Notes: generated by a model not told the origin, from the letters alone. Counted from the first letter of the stretch, positions 52,716 to 62,089 are shown. The stretch: DNA of 64,000 nt from Olsenella profusa F0195 (GCF_000468755.1 NZ_AWEZ01000029.1:19914-83913), one strand, 5' to 3'. Numbers and translations: made by a program.

Positions 52716-54044
52716 TTGCCATGCGTGGAACACATCTCATCAGGCGATACATCAGCCTCGACAGACTCATATGCTTCTGTGTGCTCGATATCTTAGAGTC
52801 CGCCTTCAAAATAATCATAGGATGCGTGCTGCTCGTTCTGATTAACCCCCTTGTCGCTCTCGTCTCCCTCGTTGGCATGGCCCTGCCGACGCTCGTCCCA
52901 CATCTGTTCGGCAGCCGTTTGTCCGACCAACAGCGTCGGATCGTCAGCGATGCCGCAACCTACAACGGACGCGTGCGCGATGCCGCGCAGGGCGCTGAGG
53001 TCATACGGTCGTTTCACGTCGAGAAGGGCATGCTTGACAAGATGAGCAGGGCTATTGGGCAGTATCAGGGACGAAAGGCCGTCCTGGGGATGATGACGGC
53101 GTGCATCGGAAGCGTCTCGAGTGCCGTGGGCGTCATCATGCAGTTTGCGATCATGGGCATGACGGGCATGGGTGCGGTGTGGGGATATATGTCTATTGGC
53201 AGCATCATAGCCGTCACCCAGCTCTCGGGCAGCGTCATATCACCAGCGACGGAGCTCTCAGGCAAAGTTGCCAAGCTCAAGTCGACCTATCCTCTCCCTG
53301 ACGCGCCGAATGAGTCGAAGGGGGGCATCGGAAGTTGGGCGGATGGGCGCGATATGCGAGGTGAGGCACTCCATCGAGCTTGACGATGTGAGCTTCTCGT
53401 ATGGCAGTGCAAACGATGCCCTGGACGGGTCTGCTGGCATGCCCAAGCTGCTGCACGACTGTTCGCAGCGCTTCGATGCCAGCAGGAAGTTCGCCATCAC
53501 CGGTGCGAGTGGCTGTGGGAAGTCCACCATGTTGGAACTCCTCGGAGGACGCCTGCACCCTAGCTCGGATAGGGTCCTTGTGGATGGTGACCCATACCTC
53601 GTCCCTGATGTCGCCTGGGTTCATCAGCATGTCTTTCCGTTCGATGACACGCTGCGTGAGAACATAACCCTTCGAGAGCCATTTGCCGACGAGCAGGTGA
53701 GGGACGCCGTGCACCTTGCTGGCTTGGATGGCGTCGTGGCGTCGCTACCCGATGGGCTTGACACGCCAGTTCATGAGGGGGGCGCACGCTTCTCAGGTGG
53801 AGAGTGCCAACGCGTGGTCATCGCCCGGGCTCTCCTCTACGGCAAGACGACGCTCCTTGTGGATGAGGCGACGTCGGCTTTGGATGGCGAGACCGCTGCG
53901 CACGTTGAGGACACCCTGCTGTCACTCGATGGGGTGACGCTCATAGCCGTGACGCATCACCTGGACTCGAAGCATGCCGCACGCTACGACGAGGTGCTCG
54001 AGATGAGCAATGGTGGCCTCATTCCCGAGGACAGGGTAGCCTGA
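52716..54044 (+). pseudogene. ABC exporter, 5'-truncated and frameshifted
   Basis: Membrane part (from about 52720): RRYISLDRLICFCVLDILESAFKIIIGCVLLVLINPLVALVSLVGMALPTLVPHLFG and VRDAAQGAEVIRSFHVEKGMLDK, which is the middle to end of an exporter TMD. The first helices are absent. A frameshift near 53360 moves the reading to the ATPase part: HSIELDDVSFSYG, Walker A GASGCGKST, signature FSGGECQRVVIARALL, Walker B TTLLVDEATSALDG and the H-loop AVTHHLDS. All ATPase motifs survive, so decay is recent or the ATPase frame may still be expressed. Confidence 0.8.
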
Positions 54045-54062
54045 TCGCCGCGCCTCATTGCC

Positions 54063-54428
54063 CTACCGGTACCGGACCGCAAACCCGCTCTCGCCTTCCA
54101 CGGGCTCGATGTCCTCCTTCTCGTCTATGCGATAGTCGATGGGGAAGCGTGCATACGACCCAGACAGCCCACCAAACCAGGCGCTGATCTGATCGTCCGT
54201 CCCCTGGAGCTCCATGGAGACGCTGCCATCGTCCTCGTTGCGCACCCAGCCGGTGCAGCCCACGCGATCCGCGACAAGCTGCGACGTCCAGCGGAATCCC
54301 ACGCCCTGCACCTCGCCGCGGAAGCGCATCCTGAGACGCCTCGTTCCCGGCTCCAGCGGGCGTGACTCCCTCTTGGCCTTTGTGGTTGTGGACTTCTTGC
54401 GGCCCAGGCCAAACATGGCGGCCCCCAT
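54063..54428 (-). CDS. acyP: Acylphosphatase
   Basis: 121 residues from ATG 54428, with 54416 as an alternative start. It hydrolyses acyl phosphates. The catalytic Arg lies in GEVQGVGFRW and the catalytic Asn in GCTGWVRNEDDGSVSMELQG. The C-terminus SYARFPIDYRIDEKEDIEPVEGESGFAVRY is typical. The N-terminal about 30 residues are a basic extension (GRKKSTTTKAKRESRP) not found in minimal acylphosphatases of about 90 residues. Confidence 0.93.
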   Translation of the reverse strand: MGAAMFGLGRKKSTTTKAKRESRPLEPGTRRLRMRFRGEVQGVGFRWTSQLVADRVGCTGWVRNEDDGSVSMELQGTDDQISAWFGGLSGSYARFPIDYRIDEKEDIEPVEGESGFAVRYR

Positions 54429-54546
54429 TCGCCTCTATTGTTCGCACGCAACACTCCTAAGCGTACAATATCACCTAGCCTAAGTCCTTGAGGGCGTGGG
54501 ACGTGAGCGTTCTTGCCCATCGGTTCGCGTCGTGTCGGGAGGATGG

Positions 54547-56529
54547 ATGAGCACAACCAGGAGAAGCTTTCTTGCCGCCACAGGCGTTGCCCTTGGGGCA
54601 CTCGGCCTTGCCGCCTGCACGCCTCAGCAGCAGGACGACCAGCAGCCCGCCGATACCTCGACGGACAGCAGCGAACAGCAGGTTGACCCCAGCGAGTTCA
54701 AGGACCTCGAGCTCAACGACTCCTCATGGCAGTACGATACGGACAACGACTGCTACTACCAGCTGGGCCTCAAGTACTGCCTCAAACCTGCGAGCGAGAA
54801 GTACGAGTCGCTTGCCATCTTCGTGCCGGGCGCCTACTTCGATGCCGAGAAGTCCGGTGACGCCTACAAGTGCACGCCCAAGAAGGATGGCGTGGTCGGC
54901 TCGCTCAACCCCGCCTCCGCACCGGCCGTGATGCCCATCAACTCCGTGCGCCTCTCCGCCCAGGCGTGTCCCGAGGCCTACGGCTACGCGGGGCTGGAGC
55001 GCTACCTTTCCGCGGGCATGGTCTACGTGTACGCCGGCTTCCGCGGCCGTTCTGCCGGCATCGAGAGCGGCTCCAAGGAGATGTACCCGGGCGGCGCCCC
55101 CTGGCCGGTCGTTGATCTCAAGGCCGCCGTGCGCTACCTACGCTATAACGCTGGCAAACTGCCCTTCAACCCCGATCGCATCATCTCGTTTGGCTATGGC
55201 ATGGGCGGTGGCGCCAGCGCGGCGTTGGGCGCCCTGGGCGACAGTGACCTCTATGCCAAGTATCTTACGGCCATCGGCGCGGCCACGCACGATGCCGAGG
55301 GCGATACCCTCTCCGACAGAGTCTATGGATCCGCCACCTGGTGCCCCCTCACCTCGTTTGACACGCAGGATGCTGCCTACGAATGGATGATGGGCCAATT
55401 TGCCTCCACGGACACGCGCGCGGACGGAACCTGGACCAAGCTGCTCTCAACACATCTTGCCGCTGCCTATGGCGACTACGTCAACACCATGGACCTGCGG
55501 GGCGATGGGGGAGAGGCGCTGACGCTCAACGCCGTGAACGATGGCACCTACCTTGATGGCAGCTACTACGAGTACGTGCTCAGCGTCATCACCAACGCGG
55601 CAAGCGACTTCTTCAACAGCACGAGCTTTCCGTACACCTACACGCCCAGCCAGCTGGGTGACCCCTGCTTTCCGGGCGATCCCAATCTCGTGGCCGACAG
55701 CGCCGAGGCGGCAGATGCCGCCACCACCGAGGAGGGCACGACGTCCTCGAACCAGGGCTCCCAGCAGGGTGAGGGCTCCTCCTCGTCGCAACCGCAGGAG
55801 CAGAATGGTGTCTCATCCGTGAACTCGACGGTCTACGATTCCATCGACAGCTACCTCAACTCCCTCAACAGCGGTAACCGCTGGATCACCTACAGTTCGG
55901 GCAGGGGTGCGGCGCGCATCTCCAGCCTGTGGGACTTCGTCACGCACTGCCGTCCGGCGTCGCGCTCGGTGTGTGCGTTCGACATGATCGACCTCAGCTC
56001 CAGCATCAATCAGCTCTTCGGCATTGGCGAGGAGTCCACCCTCCACTTTGACCAGACGGTGTCCGATCTCCTCAAGGACCATCAGGACGAGTACGCAAAG
56101 ATCGTGGGCTTTGACAAGGCTCTGCCCGATGCTTGGGAGGCTGACCTCCAGAAGATCGACGCCGAAGAGGCAAGCATGGCGGATCGTGTGAGCGCCATGA
56201 ACCCGCTCTACACCCTGAGCGGCCATTACGACGGCTATGGCAAGGCTGCCGTCGCACCCTATTGGCGCATCAACTCGGGCCTCGCCCAGACCAATGCCGC
56301 CATCTGCGGTGAGCTCAACCTTGCCCTCGCCCTCAAGCAGTATGATGGCGTCCAGAGCGTGGCCTATCAGCCGGTGTGGGGTTGCGGCTTCGAGCTTGCG
56401 GAGCGCAGCGGCGACGCCCAGGACAACCTTGTCGCGTGGATTCTCTCATGCTGCCCGCAGGTGGAGAATGCCGGCGCTGATGAGTCGGCTGACCCATCCG
56501 ATGAGGATAGTGACGGTTCTGCCTCGTAG
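54547..56529 (+). CDS. Tat-exported lipoprotein related to subtype A tannases, catalytic residues apparently lost
   Basis: 660 residues from ATG 54547 (GGGAGG before it). The N-terminus has a twin-arginine motif TRRSFLA and lipobox LAAC, so it is exported folded and lipidated. The body aligns with tannase/feruloyl-esterase-like proteins: YRGYAGFRGRSAG-like strand, PVVDLKAAVRYLRYN, a nucleophile-elbow position GYGMGG (216-221), SATWCPLTSFD, a Ser/Gln-rich insert (about 395-425), YDSIDSYLNSLN, LHFD, and VWGCGFELAERSGD near the end. The Ser of G-x-S-x-G is Gly218 and the His expected in the W-G-x-G-H motif is Phe615. If the alignment holds, it binds rather than hydrolyses ligands. Confidence 0.75.
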   Translation: MSTTRRSFLAATGVALGALGLAACTPQQQDDQQPADTSTDSSEQQVDPSEFKDLELNDSSWQYDTDNDCYYQLGLKYCLKPASEKYESLAIFVPGAYFDAEKSGDAYKCTPKKDGVVGSLNPASAPAVMPINSVRLSAQACPEAYGYAGLERYLSAGMVYVYAGFRGRSAGIESGSKEMYPGGAPWPVVDLKAAVRYLRYNAGKLPFNPDRIISFGYGMGGGASAALGALGDSDLYAKYLTAIGAATHDAEGDTLSDRVYGSATWCPLTSFDTQDAAYEWMMGQFASTDTRADGTWTKLLSTHLAAAYGDYVNTMDLRGDGGEALTLNAVNDGTYLDGSYYEYVLSVITNAASDFFNSTSFPYTYTPSQLGDPCFPGDPNLVADSAEAADAATTEEGTTSSNQGSQQGEGSSSSQPQEQNGVSSVNSTVYDSIDSYLNSLNSGNRWITYSSGRGAARISSLWDFVTHCRPASRSVCAFDMIDLSSSINQLFGIGEESTLHFDQTVSDLLKDHQDEYAKIVGFDKALPDAWEADLQKIDAEEASMADRVSAMNPLYTLSGHYDGYGKAAVAPYWRINSGLAQTNAAICGELNLALALKQYDGVQSVAYQPVWGCGFELAERSGDAQDNLVAWILSCCPQVENAGADESADPSDEDSDGSAS

Positions 56530-56688
56530 CCTGCATGTCAGGGCTGCCGGTCGTTCCACGTGGGATGCGGGTGTCCTGTTTCCGCACGAAGAACCTCTGG
56601 GCGCACGGGGCAGCCCAGGCCCTTGCTCGAATACAATGGACATCCCACTGAGCGACCTCGTCCCGTGTGCGTACCCGAAGGAGCACTC

Positions 56689-56985
56689 ATGGCAGATAGC
56701 ACCGATACCTCGAAGTCTCGTATCATCATCACCGTCTTGGGCAGCGACCGCTCTGGCATCGTGGCCGCGGTGGCCGGCGTGCTTGCACGGCATGACGTGA
56801 ACATCCTCGATATCTCGCAGACCATCCTGCAGGGCATCTTCACCATGACCATGCTCGCCGATCTGGGCGATCATACCGAAGACTTCCTGGCCATCCAGCA
56901 GGAGCTCGATCAGCTCGTGGGTGAGCTGGGCGTGCAGATCTCCATGCAGCGCGAAGAGGTGTTCAACTTCATGTACCGCCTGTAG
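56689..56985 (+). CDS. ACT-domain protein (UPF0237-like)
   Basis: 98 residues. A single ACT domain fills the protein: RIIITVLGSDRSGIVAAVAGVLARHDVNILDISQTILQGIFTMTMLADLGD. The D-R-x-G-I/V turn is the amino-acid-binding hallmark. UPF0237 members usually precede a UPF0210 (PFL-like) gene; here citrate synthase follows instead. It is a likely ligand sensor. ATG 56689 follows a GAAGGAG ribosome-binding site. Confidence 0.9.
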   Translation: MADSTDTSKSRIIITVLGSDRSGIVAAVAGVLARHDVNILDISQTILQGIFTMTMLADLGDHTEDFLAIQQELDQLVGELGVQISMQREEVFNFMYRL

Positions 56986-57072
56986 GCCCATGGCGCAGGC
57001 GCGGCGGGTAGGCATGCGTGTGAGGAGGGGCGATGTCCACAGAGGATCAAGAGCGGCACGGGAGGTAGTCTC

Positions 57073-58533
57073 ATGAGCATTGGCAGAGCCATGGAAGGCC
57101 GTAGGCAGCGCAAGCTGTTTCTCACGCGCAAGGACACGTCTGCGCTCACGCACATTGCCGACGCCTATCCCATGCCGTCGGAGGGGTTAGGTCGCCCGCC
57201 CGAGTCCGATCAGCTCTACGAGGGCATGCAGAACATGGATCGCGTGCCCGACCAGCTCTATGAGGAGCGCAACGTCAAGCGCGGCCTGCGCAATGCGGAT
57301 GGTTCGGGCGTGCTGGTGGGCCTCACCACCATCTCGGACGTCCATGGCTACACCAGGGTGGACGGCAGGGTCGTCCCGGATGAGGGACAGCTGAGATACC
57401 GCGGCTATACGATTGACGACCTGGTACGAGGCACGCACGATGCGGGTCGCTTTGGCTATGAGGAGGTTGCTTACCTGCTGCTTTCCGGCTCGCTCCCCAC
57501 ACGGCCGCAGATGGATGACTTCCGCGCGCGCATCGGTGCCCGTCGCCAGCTGCCCGAGGGCTATCTGGACATCTTCCCGCGCACCACCTACAGCCATTCC
57601 ATCATGAACGTCCTGCAGCGCGCGACGCTTTTGCTCTACGCCTTCGATCGCGACCCGGACGACACGGCTCCCACACACGAGATCGACGTGGCACTCTCCC
57701 TCCTGGGTCGCTGGCCGCGTGCCGCATCCATTGCGCATCAGGCCTATGTCGCCGAGCAGGAGGGCACGCGCCTGCGCATCCCGCCCGCACGCGAGGGCTA
57801 CACCATGGCCGAGACGATCCTGGATGTCATCCATGCCGACGAGGGCTTCTCGCGCGAGGAGGCCATGCTGCTCGACGTCATGCTCATGCTGCATGCGGAG
57901 CATGGTGGTGGCAACAACTCCACGTTCTCATGCCGCGTGCTCTCGTCCTCGGGAACCGATGCCTACAGCACCTATGCGGCGGCCCTGGGATCGCTCAAGG
58001 GGCCTCGGCACGGTGGTGCCAACGCCAAGGCCGGTGCCATGATAAATGACATCGCCGGCAACGTGCGCGACTGGACGAGTGACGACGAGGTGGCGGGGTA
58101 TCTCGCGCGCATCCTCAGGGGCGAGGCCTTCGACCACTCGGGCCTCATCTATGGCTTGGGCCATGCCGTCTATACCGTGACCGACCCACGCGCCGAGGTC
58201 GTGAAGACCTATGCCCATGAGCTTGCCGAGAAGAAGGGTCAGCTGGACAAGCTCGAGCTCATCGAACGCGTAGAGCGCCTGGGGCCGAAGGTCATGCGCG
58301 ATGTGCGTCACATCACCAAGCCCATCTCCACCAACATCGACATGTACACGGGCTTCGTATACTCCATGCTGGGGATTCCGGAGGATCTCTACACGCCGCT
58401 CTTTGCACTCGCGCGCTCCGCGGGCTGGGCGGCTCACCGCATGGAGGAACTCTATGGACCGGCACGCATCATCCGTCCCGCGTACAGCACCTATATGGAC
58501 GAGCGCTTCTATGTTCCCATCGAGGAGCGCTAG
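57073..58533 (+). CDS. gltA: Citrate synthase
   Basis: 486 residues. It condenses acetyl-CoA and oxaloacetate. The catalytic region contains HAEHGGGNNSTF, the GPRHGGANAKAGAM loop and YGLGHAVYTVTDPRAEVV, with the C-terminal DMYTGFVYSMLGIPEDLYTPLFALARSAGWAAHRMEEL. About 85 N-terminal residues precede the standard start (GLTTISDVHGYTRVDGRVVPDEGQLRYRGYTIDDL). No other TCA gene is in the window; it may serve a partial oxidative branch to 2-oxoglutarate. The stop is 3 bases before the HAD gene. Confidence 0.95.
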   Translation: MSIGRAMEGRRQRKLFLTRKDTSALTHIADAYPMPSEGLGRPPESDQLYEGMQNMDRVPDQLYEERNVKRGLRNADGSGVLVGLTTISDVHGYTRVDGRVVPDEGQLRYRGYTIDDLVRGTHDAGRFGYEEVAYLLLSGSLPTRPQMDDFRARIGARRQLPEGYLDIFPRTTYSHSIMNVLQRATLLLYAFDRDPDDTAPTHEIDVALSLLGRWPRAASIAHQAYVAEQEGTRLRIPPAREGYTMAETILDVIHADEGFSREEAMLLDVMLMLHAEHGGGNNSTFSCRVLSSSGTDAYSTYAAALGSLKGPRHGGANAKAGAMINDIAGNVRDWTSDDEVAGYLARILRGEAFDHSGLIYGLGHAVYTVTDPRAEVVKTYAHELAEKKGQLDKLELIERVERLGPKVMRDVRHITKPISTNIDMYTGFVYSMLGIPEDLYTPLFALARSAGWAAHRMEELYGPARIIRPAYSTYMDERFYVPIEER

Positions 58534-58536
58534 GGG

Positions 58537-59376
58537 ATGACAGAAGGAATGCTGCACGCGCTCGTGTTTTCCGATATGGATGGCACCTTCTTGGCAGACG
58601 ACAAGTCTGTGCCTCAAATCAACTGGATGGCCCTCGATGTGCTGTCCGAACATGGCATTGGTTTTGTTCCCTGTACAGGTAGGGCTTGGCTTACGCTCCC
58701 CAAACGTCTTGTGCAACACCCGTCTGTGCAGCTTATTGTTGAGACAAACGGGGCATCAATCATCGATGTACGCACTGGTGATAAGGTGTTCTCGCTTCCC
58801 ATGCATAAGGCAAGCGTACTTTCGCTCTTTGAGCGAGTGGAAGATGCCGCCTGCACCTTTGACATTTTTTCCGAGGGGAAGGTCCTAACCAACCGCAGGC
58901 GCTTTGAACGCATACGTGGGTTTGGCATTGATGAGGGCAATTTAAAGTGGTTGAGCCAAAGCCGCCATACGTTGGATATGTCTACCCGCGCCATTATTCA
59001 TCGCTGTTCCCCAATTGATAAGGTTGCCATGTTCTTCCCCATGAGCTTTGACCGATCGATGGTAACGCGTGCCGTAGATCGTGACCGTACGCTGATCTGG
59101 ACTGTCGGGCACCCACAGAATCTTGAAATCACGAACGCGCATGCCACAAAAGGCAATGCCTTGAAATGGGTATGCAATCGGTTGGGAGTCGCTGTCTCTC
59201 ATACGATGTCCTTTGGCGATTCCGCAAATGACAGGGACATGCTCATTGAGTCTGCCGTTGGCATCGCCATGCCAAATGGGACCTTACCACTCAAAGATGT
59301 ATCAGACCAAGTTGCATCCCTCGATAACAACCATGGTGGGGTAGGGGACTATATTCTTAGAAGTCTACAAGGCTAG
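58537..59376 (+). CDS. HAD-superfamily Cof-type phosphatase 2
   Basis: 279 residues. HAD motifs are FSDMDGTFL, VPCTGRAW, the Lys in HATKGNALKW and FGDSANDRDML. It is a C2B-cap Cof phosphatase, paralogous to 22294. The 3' end overlaps the convergent deoR gene by 20 bases. Codon use is less GC-rich than citrate synthase, grouping it with the PTS locus to its right. Confidence 0.92.
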   Translation: MTEGMLHALVFSDMDGTFLADDKSVPQINWMALDVLSEHGIGFVPCTGRAWLTLPKRLVQHPSVQLIVETNGASIIDVRTGDKVFSLPMHKASVLSLFERVEDAACTFDIFSEGKVLTNRRRFERIRGFGIDEGNLKWLSQSRHTLDMSTRAIIHRCSPIDKVAMFFPMSFDRSMVTRAVDRDRTLIWTVGHPQNLEITNAHATKGNALKWVCNRLGVAVSHTMSFGDSANDRDMLIESAVGIAMPNGTLPLKDVSDQVASLDNNHGGVGDYILRSLQG

Positions 59377-60151
59377 TTAGGTCATCCTTTGCATCTGCAT
59401 CTGCAAGGACAACTTTTTTTATCCCTCCAAACTTCAATGCGGTGATCTGTGCGTTACTTGCATTGGTGTCAGTGACTATTATGTCGATGAGATCGAGGGA
59501 GCCATATTGAAAACTTGCGGTGTCTCCTAGTTTTTGGCTCGTTACGGTGACAATGGACTTTGCCGCATTTTCGAGCATCATACGATTAACCTGCATCTCA
59601 CTGAATTCATTGGTCGTGAGGCCTCCTTCCGGAGAGACGCCATCGCACCCCAAGATGCACTTCTTTGCCTTTACTAAGGACAGGAAGGATAGAGTGGAGT
59701 TGCCTGAGAGAGAATGCTTAAGTGGATGGACAGCTCCTCCGGTTAGGAAGACATTGATATTTTGGCCATAGGGCCGATTGAGCACTGAGCCATTATTGGT
59801 TATTACCATGACATTGGCTGCGCTGATGTATGCAAGGGTCTTAATGGCCGTACTGCTGGAGTTAATGAAGACAATATCGTTATCCTCAATGAACTTCGCC
59901 GCAATCTGTGCTATCTGCCGTTGTGTATCTTGCTTTTGGAGGTACCTGTTGGTGTCGTCATGTTGAGTGACACGTACGGATCCGTAACGGCGTATGACTT
60001 TCCCACGTTCCTCAAGGTGCTTGATATCACGTCGAATTGTGATTTCGGAAACGCCGAATTCTTCAGCGAGCTCAGCGATGGACAGCGTACTTTTTCTCCT
60101 TAGAAGGTCAAGGATCGCAAATTGTCTGCGAGCAACAAATGAGCTACTCAT
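59357..60151 (-). CDS. DeoR-family regulator of the 6PGDH-PTS locus
   Basis: 264 residues from ATG 60151 (minus; GGTGGGGGTG before it). Winged helix: LSIAELAEEFGVSEITIRRDIKHLEERGKVIRRYGSV, followed by a DeoRC sensor with VFINSSSTAIKTLAYI and VMVITNNGSVL. It is divergent to gnd with a 273-base AT-rich gap containing a palindrome, so it likely represses the 60425-63541 operon and senses a sugar phosphate. The C-terminal end overlaps the HAD gene. Confidence 0.93.
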   Translation of the reverse strand: MSSSFVARRQFAILDLLRRKSTLSIAELAEEFGVSEITIRRDIKHLEERGKVIRRYGSVRVTQHDDTNRYLQKQDTQRQIAQIAAKFIEDNDIVFINSSSTAIKTLAYISAANVMVITNNGSVLNRPYGQNINVFLTGGAVHPLKHSLSGNSTLSFLSLVKAKKCILGCDGVSPEGGLTTNEFSEMQVNRMMLENAAKSIVTVTSQKLGDTASFQYGSLDLIDIIVTDTNASNAQITALKFGGIKKVVLADADAKDDLTSLVDF

Positions 60152-60201
60152 TGTGACACCCCCACCAGTACAGAAAGACTGATTGAAAGAAACTAACGAT
60201 A

Positions 60202-60213
60202 ATTATGCATAAT
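60202..60213. promoter_or_regulatory. Palindromic operator candidate in the deoR-gnd divergent region
   Basis: A perfect 12-base palindrome ATTATGCATAAT flanked by a second pair of arms TAACG (60194-60198) and CGTTA (60219-60223). The whole divergent gap (60152-60424) is AT-rich compared with the core genome and should hold promoters in both directions. A GGAGG site serves gnd at 60408-60415. Confidence 0.5.
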
Positions 60214-60424
60214 GTGACCGTTATGATATAGATACTTTTCATTTGAGAGCCATCTGTAGCAGAAAATCTACCATTGGCAGTATGAGGATACTCAAAGTGT
60301 GAATCTGTTAGTAAATTCGGTCTAGGGCAAGTACCGAGCGTTTTTATAAGTAACCAAGTGTGTTCTTGGCCTGCACTGTGGACGTGCGGTTTATCGACTC
60401 TTGAGAGAATGGAGGATTTTCTTT

Positions 60425-61315
60425 ATGAAGATTTATATGATTGGCATGGGTAAGATGGGCTATAACCTGGCCCTAAACATGCGCGAACATGGATATGATG
60501 TAATCGCTTTTGATGTGAGCGATGAAATTATGGCAAAAGCTGCTCACGATGGCTTTAGAACCATCACCAGTCTTCACGCGATTGGCGAAGACAAAGATGT
60601 CAAGATCATCTGGGTGATGCTCCCTGCTGGAAGAATTACCAATGAAACCTTAATGGATCTTGCCAATTATGCAACATCGGGAGACATGATCGTCGACGGT
60701 GGAAACTCTGACTATCATGATTCTGTAAGGAATGGTGAACTTCTCGGAGCAAAAGGTGTCTTCTTCTTTGACGTGGGTACGTCGGGTGGTGTTTACGGTG
60801 CTCGTCATGGGGCGAGCTTTATGGCAGGCGGAGATGCCGAAAAATTCGAGGAACTCAAGCCATTGCTTGAGGCCATAGCGGCAGAAGATGGCCTATTGTA
60901 TACAGGAAGAACGGGCAGCGGTCACTACCTGAAAATAATCCACAATGCCATCCTGCATTCTGAGCTTGAAATTCTAGGTGAGGGATTCGAGCTTCTCCAG
61001 GCATGTCCTTTTGAATATGACCTCAAGGACGTGGCCTATGGCTGGAGTAAGTCTGCCGTCATCCGTGGTTGGCTCATGGATCTCATGTTTGACGCGTTTA
61101 ATAAGAACGAGACGTTGGATAACGTTGAAACTACCATCCACAGTAGTAGCGCATGTGCTACGGCTATCAAGTCGGCTCTCGATGTAAATGTACCTGTGCC
61201 CATGATGGAAGTGGCACAAGTCATGCGCCAAGGTACTCAACAACGAGATTCTTTTAATGCTCGCGTCATTAACTCTCTCCGGAAGGAGATAGGTGGCTAC
61301 CGTCCGTCAAAGTAA
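60425..61315 (+). CDS. gnd: 6-phosphogluconate dehydrogenase, short (YqeC/GndA) type
   Basis: 296 residues. It oxidatively decarboxylates 6-phosphogluconate to ribulose 5-phosphate. N-terminal NAD(P) fold MIGMGKMGYNLALNMREHGYDVIAFD, the VDGGNSDYHDSVRNGELLGAKGVFFFDVGTSGG substrate signature, and catalytic Lys/Asn in GSGHYLKIIHNAILHSE. The shorter length (about 300, not 470) fits the decarboxylating YqeC class. It is the first gene of a PTS operon that lacks a kinase. Confidence 0.95.
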   Translation: MKIYMIGMGKMGYNLALNMREHGYDVIAFDVSDEIMAKAAHDGFRTITSLHAIGEDKDVKIIWVMLPAGRITNETLMDLANYATSGDMIVDGGNSDYHDSVRNGELLGAKGVFFFDVGTSGGVYGARHGASFMAGGDAEKFEELKPLLEAIAAEDGLLYTGRTGSGHYLKIIHNAILHSELEILGEGFELLQACPFEYDLKDVAYGWSKSAVIRGWLMDLMFDAFNKNETLDNVETTIHSSSACATAIKSALDVNVPVPMMEVAQVMRQGTQQRDSFNARVINSLRKEIGGYRPSK

Positions 61316-61631
61316 ACCGCATCATATATTCTACTTTTACAATTCGTGGCATGAGGGGAAAAGGACGTATTTCCAGTGGAATCCCCTATGTAGTTGGCTA
61401 AGAATCATCCTTATCTCTTTTTGCATCGTATCCCTCATAAACAACATATGGTGCCTGGGACTGCTATTCATTGTCAGCTATTTCTTCTTTTATGGGGTGT
61501 ACCTGTTTAGGAATCGTATTCTGCTCACTGCGATAAGTACGGATAGCTCGGCCTATACGGAGTCGGGTCATAGATATTCGTTTTCTCACCCGTACACAAT
61601 CTGTATCCCGACAAAGAGGATTAGGAGGTGA
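61293..61631 (+). CDS. Small two-helix membrane protein, function unknown
   Basis: 112 residues from GTG 61293, which is preceded by GGAAGGAGAT; it overlaps the gnd 3' end by 23 bases. Two hydrophobic segments (about 34-52 and 55-75: LRIILISFCIVSLI, WCLGLLFIVSYFFFYGVYLF) are flanked by aromatic and basic residues. It ends 6 bases before the IIA start. No family recognised. It may couple gnd translation to the PTS genes, or be a small accessory of the permease. Confidence 0.5.
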   Translation: MATVRQSKPHHIFYFYNSWHEGKRTYFQWNPLCSWLRIILISFCIVSLINNIWCLGLLFIVSYFFFYGVYLFRNRILLTAISTDSSAYTESGHRYSFSHPYTICIPTKRIRR

Positions 61632-61637
61632 GTGCAC

Positions 61638-62087
61638 ATGGATTTGATAGGAAGCAATATCAACTTGCATTCCAAGGCTAGGACAAAGGAGGAAGCCATC
61701 CTAGAGCTCTGCGATATGCTTGAGAAGAGCGGTTATATCAGAGACAAGAAGTTGTTTCACGACGATGTATACAAGCGTGAAGCCCTAGGTCTCACTGGAA
61801 TGGAAAACGGCATCGCCATTCCCCATGGTGAGTCAAGCGCCGCTCTTAAAGCAGGGATTGCAGTTCTCAAGACCAGTAATCCCCTGGATTGGGAGAGCCT
61901 TGATGGCAAGCCCATAACGCTGGTTTTTTTGCTCGTTGTACCAACGGAGAATCGTAATACCGCATACATCAAGATGCTAGGACACTTGGCAGCAGCTCTT
62001 GCCTATTCAGATATTCAGAAACGTCTGAGCGAAGAGAGCGATAGTGACAAGTTCAAAGAGATATTGGAAATGGCTGGAGGCATGTAG
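61638..62087 (+). CDS. PTS EIIA component, fructose/Ntr family
   Basis: 149 residues from ATG 61638 (AGGAGGTG; GTG 61632 is possible). The phosphoryl-accepting His is in NGIAIPHGESSA. EREALGLTGMENG-type (KREALGLTGMENG) residues precede it. VLKTSNPLDWESLDGKPITLVFLLVVP is typical of the fold. It is one of three separate PTS subunits in the operon; the IIB gene follows after 2 bases. Confidence 0.93.
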   Translation: MDLIGSNINLHSKARTKEEAILELCDMLEKSGYIRDKKLFHDDVYKREALGLTGMENGIAIPHGESSAALKAGIAVLKTSNPLDWESLDGKPITLVFLLVVPTENRNTAYIKMLGHLAAALAYSDIQKRLSEESDSDKFKEILEMAGGM

Positions 62088-62089
62088 CT

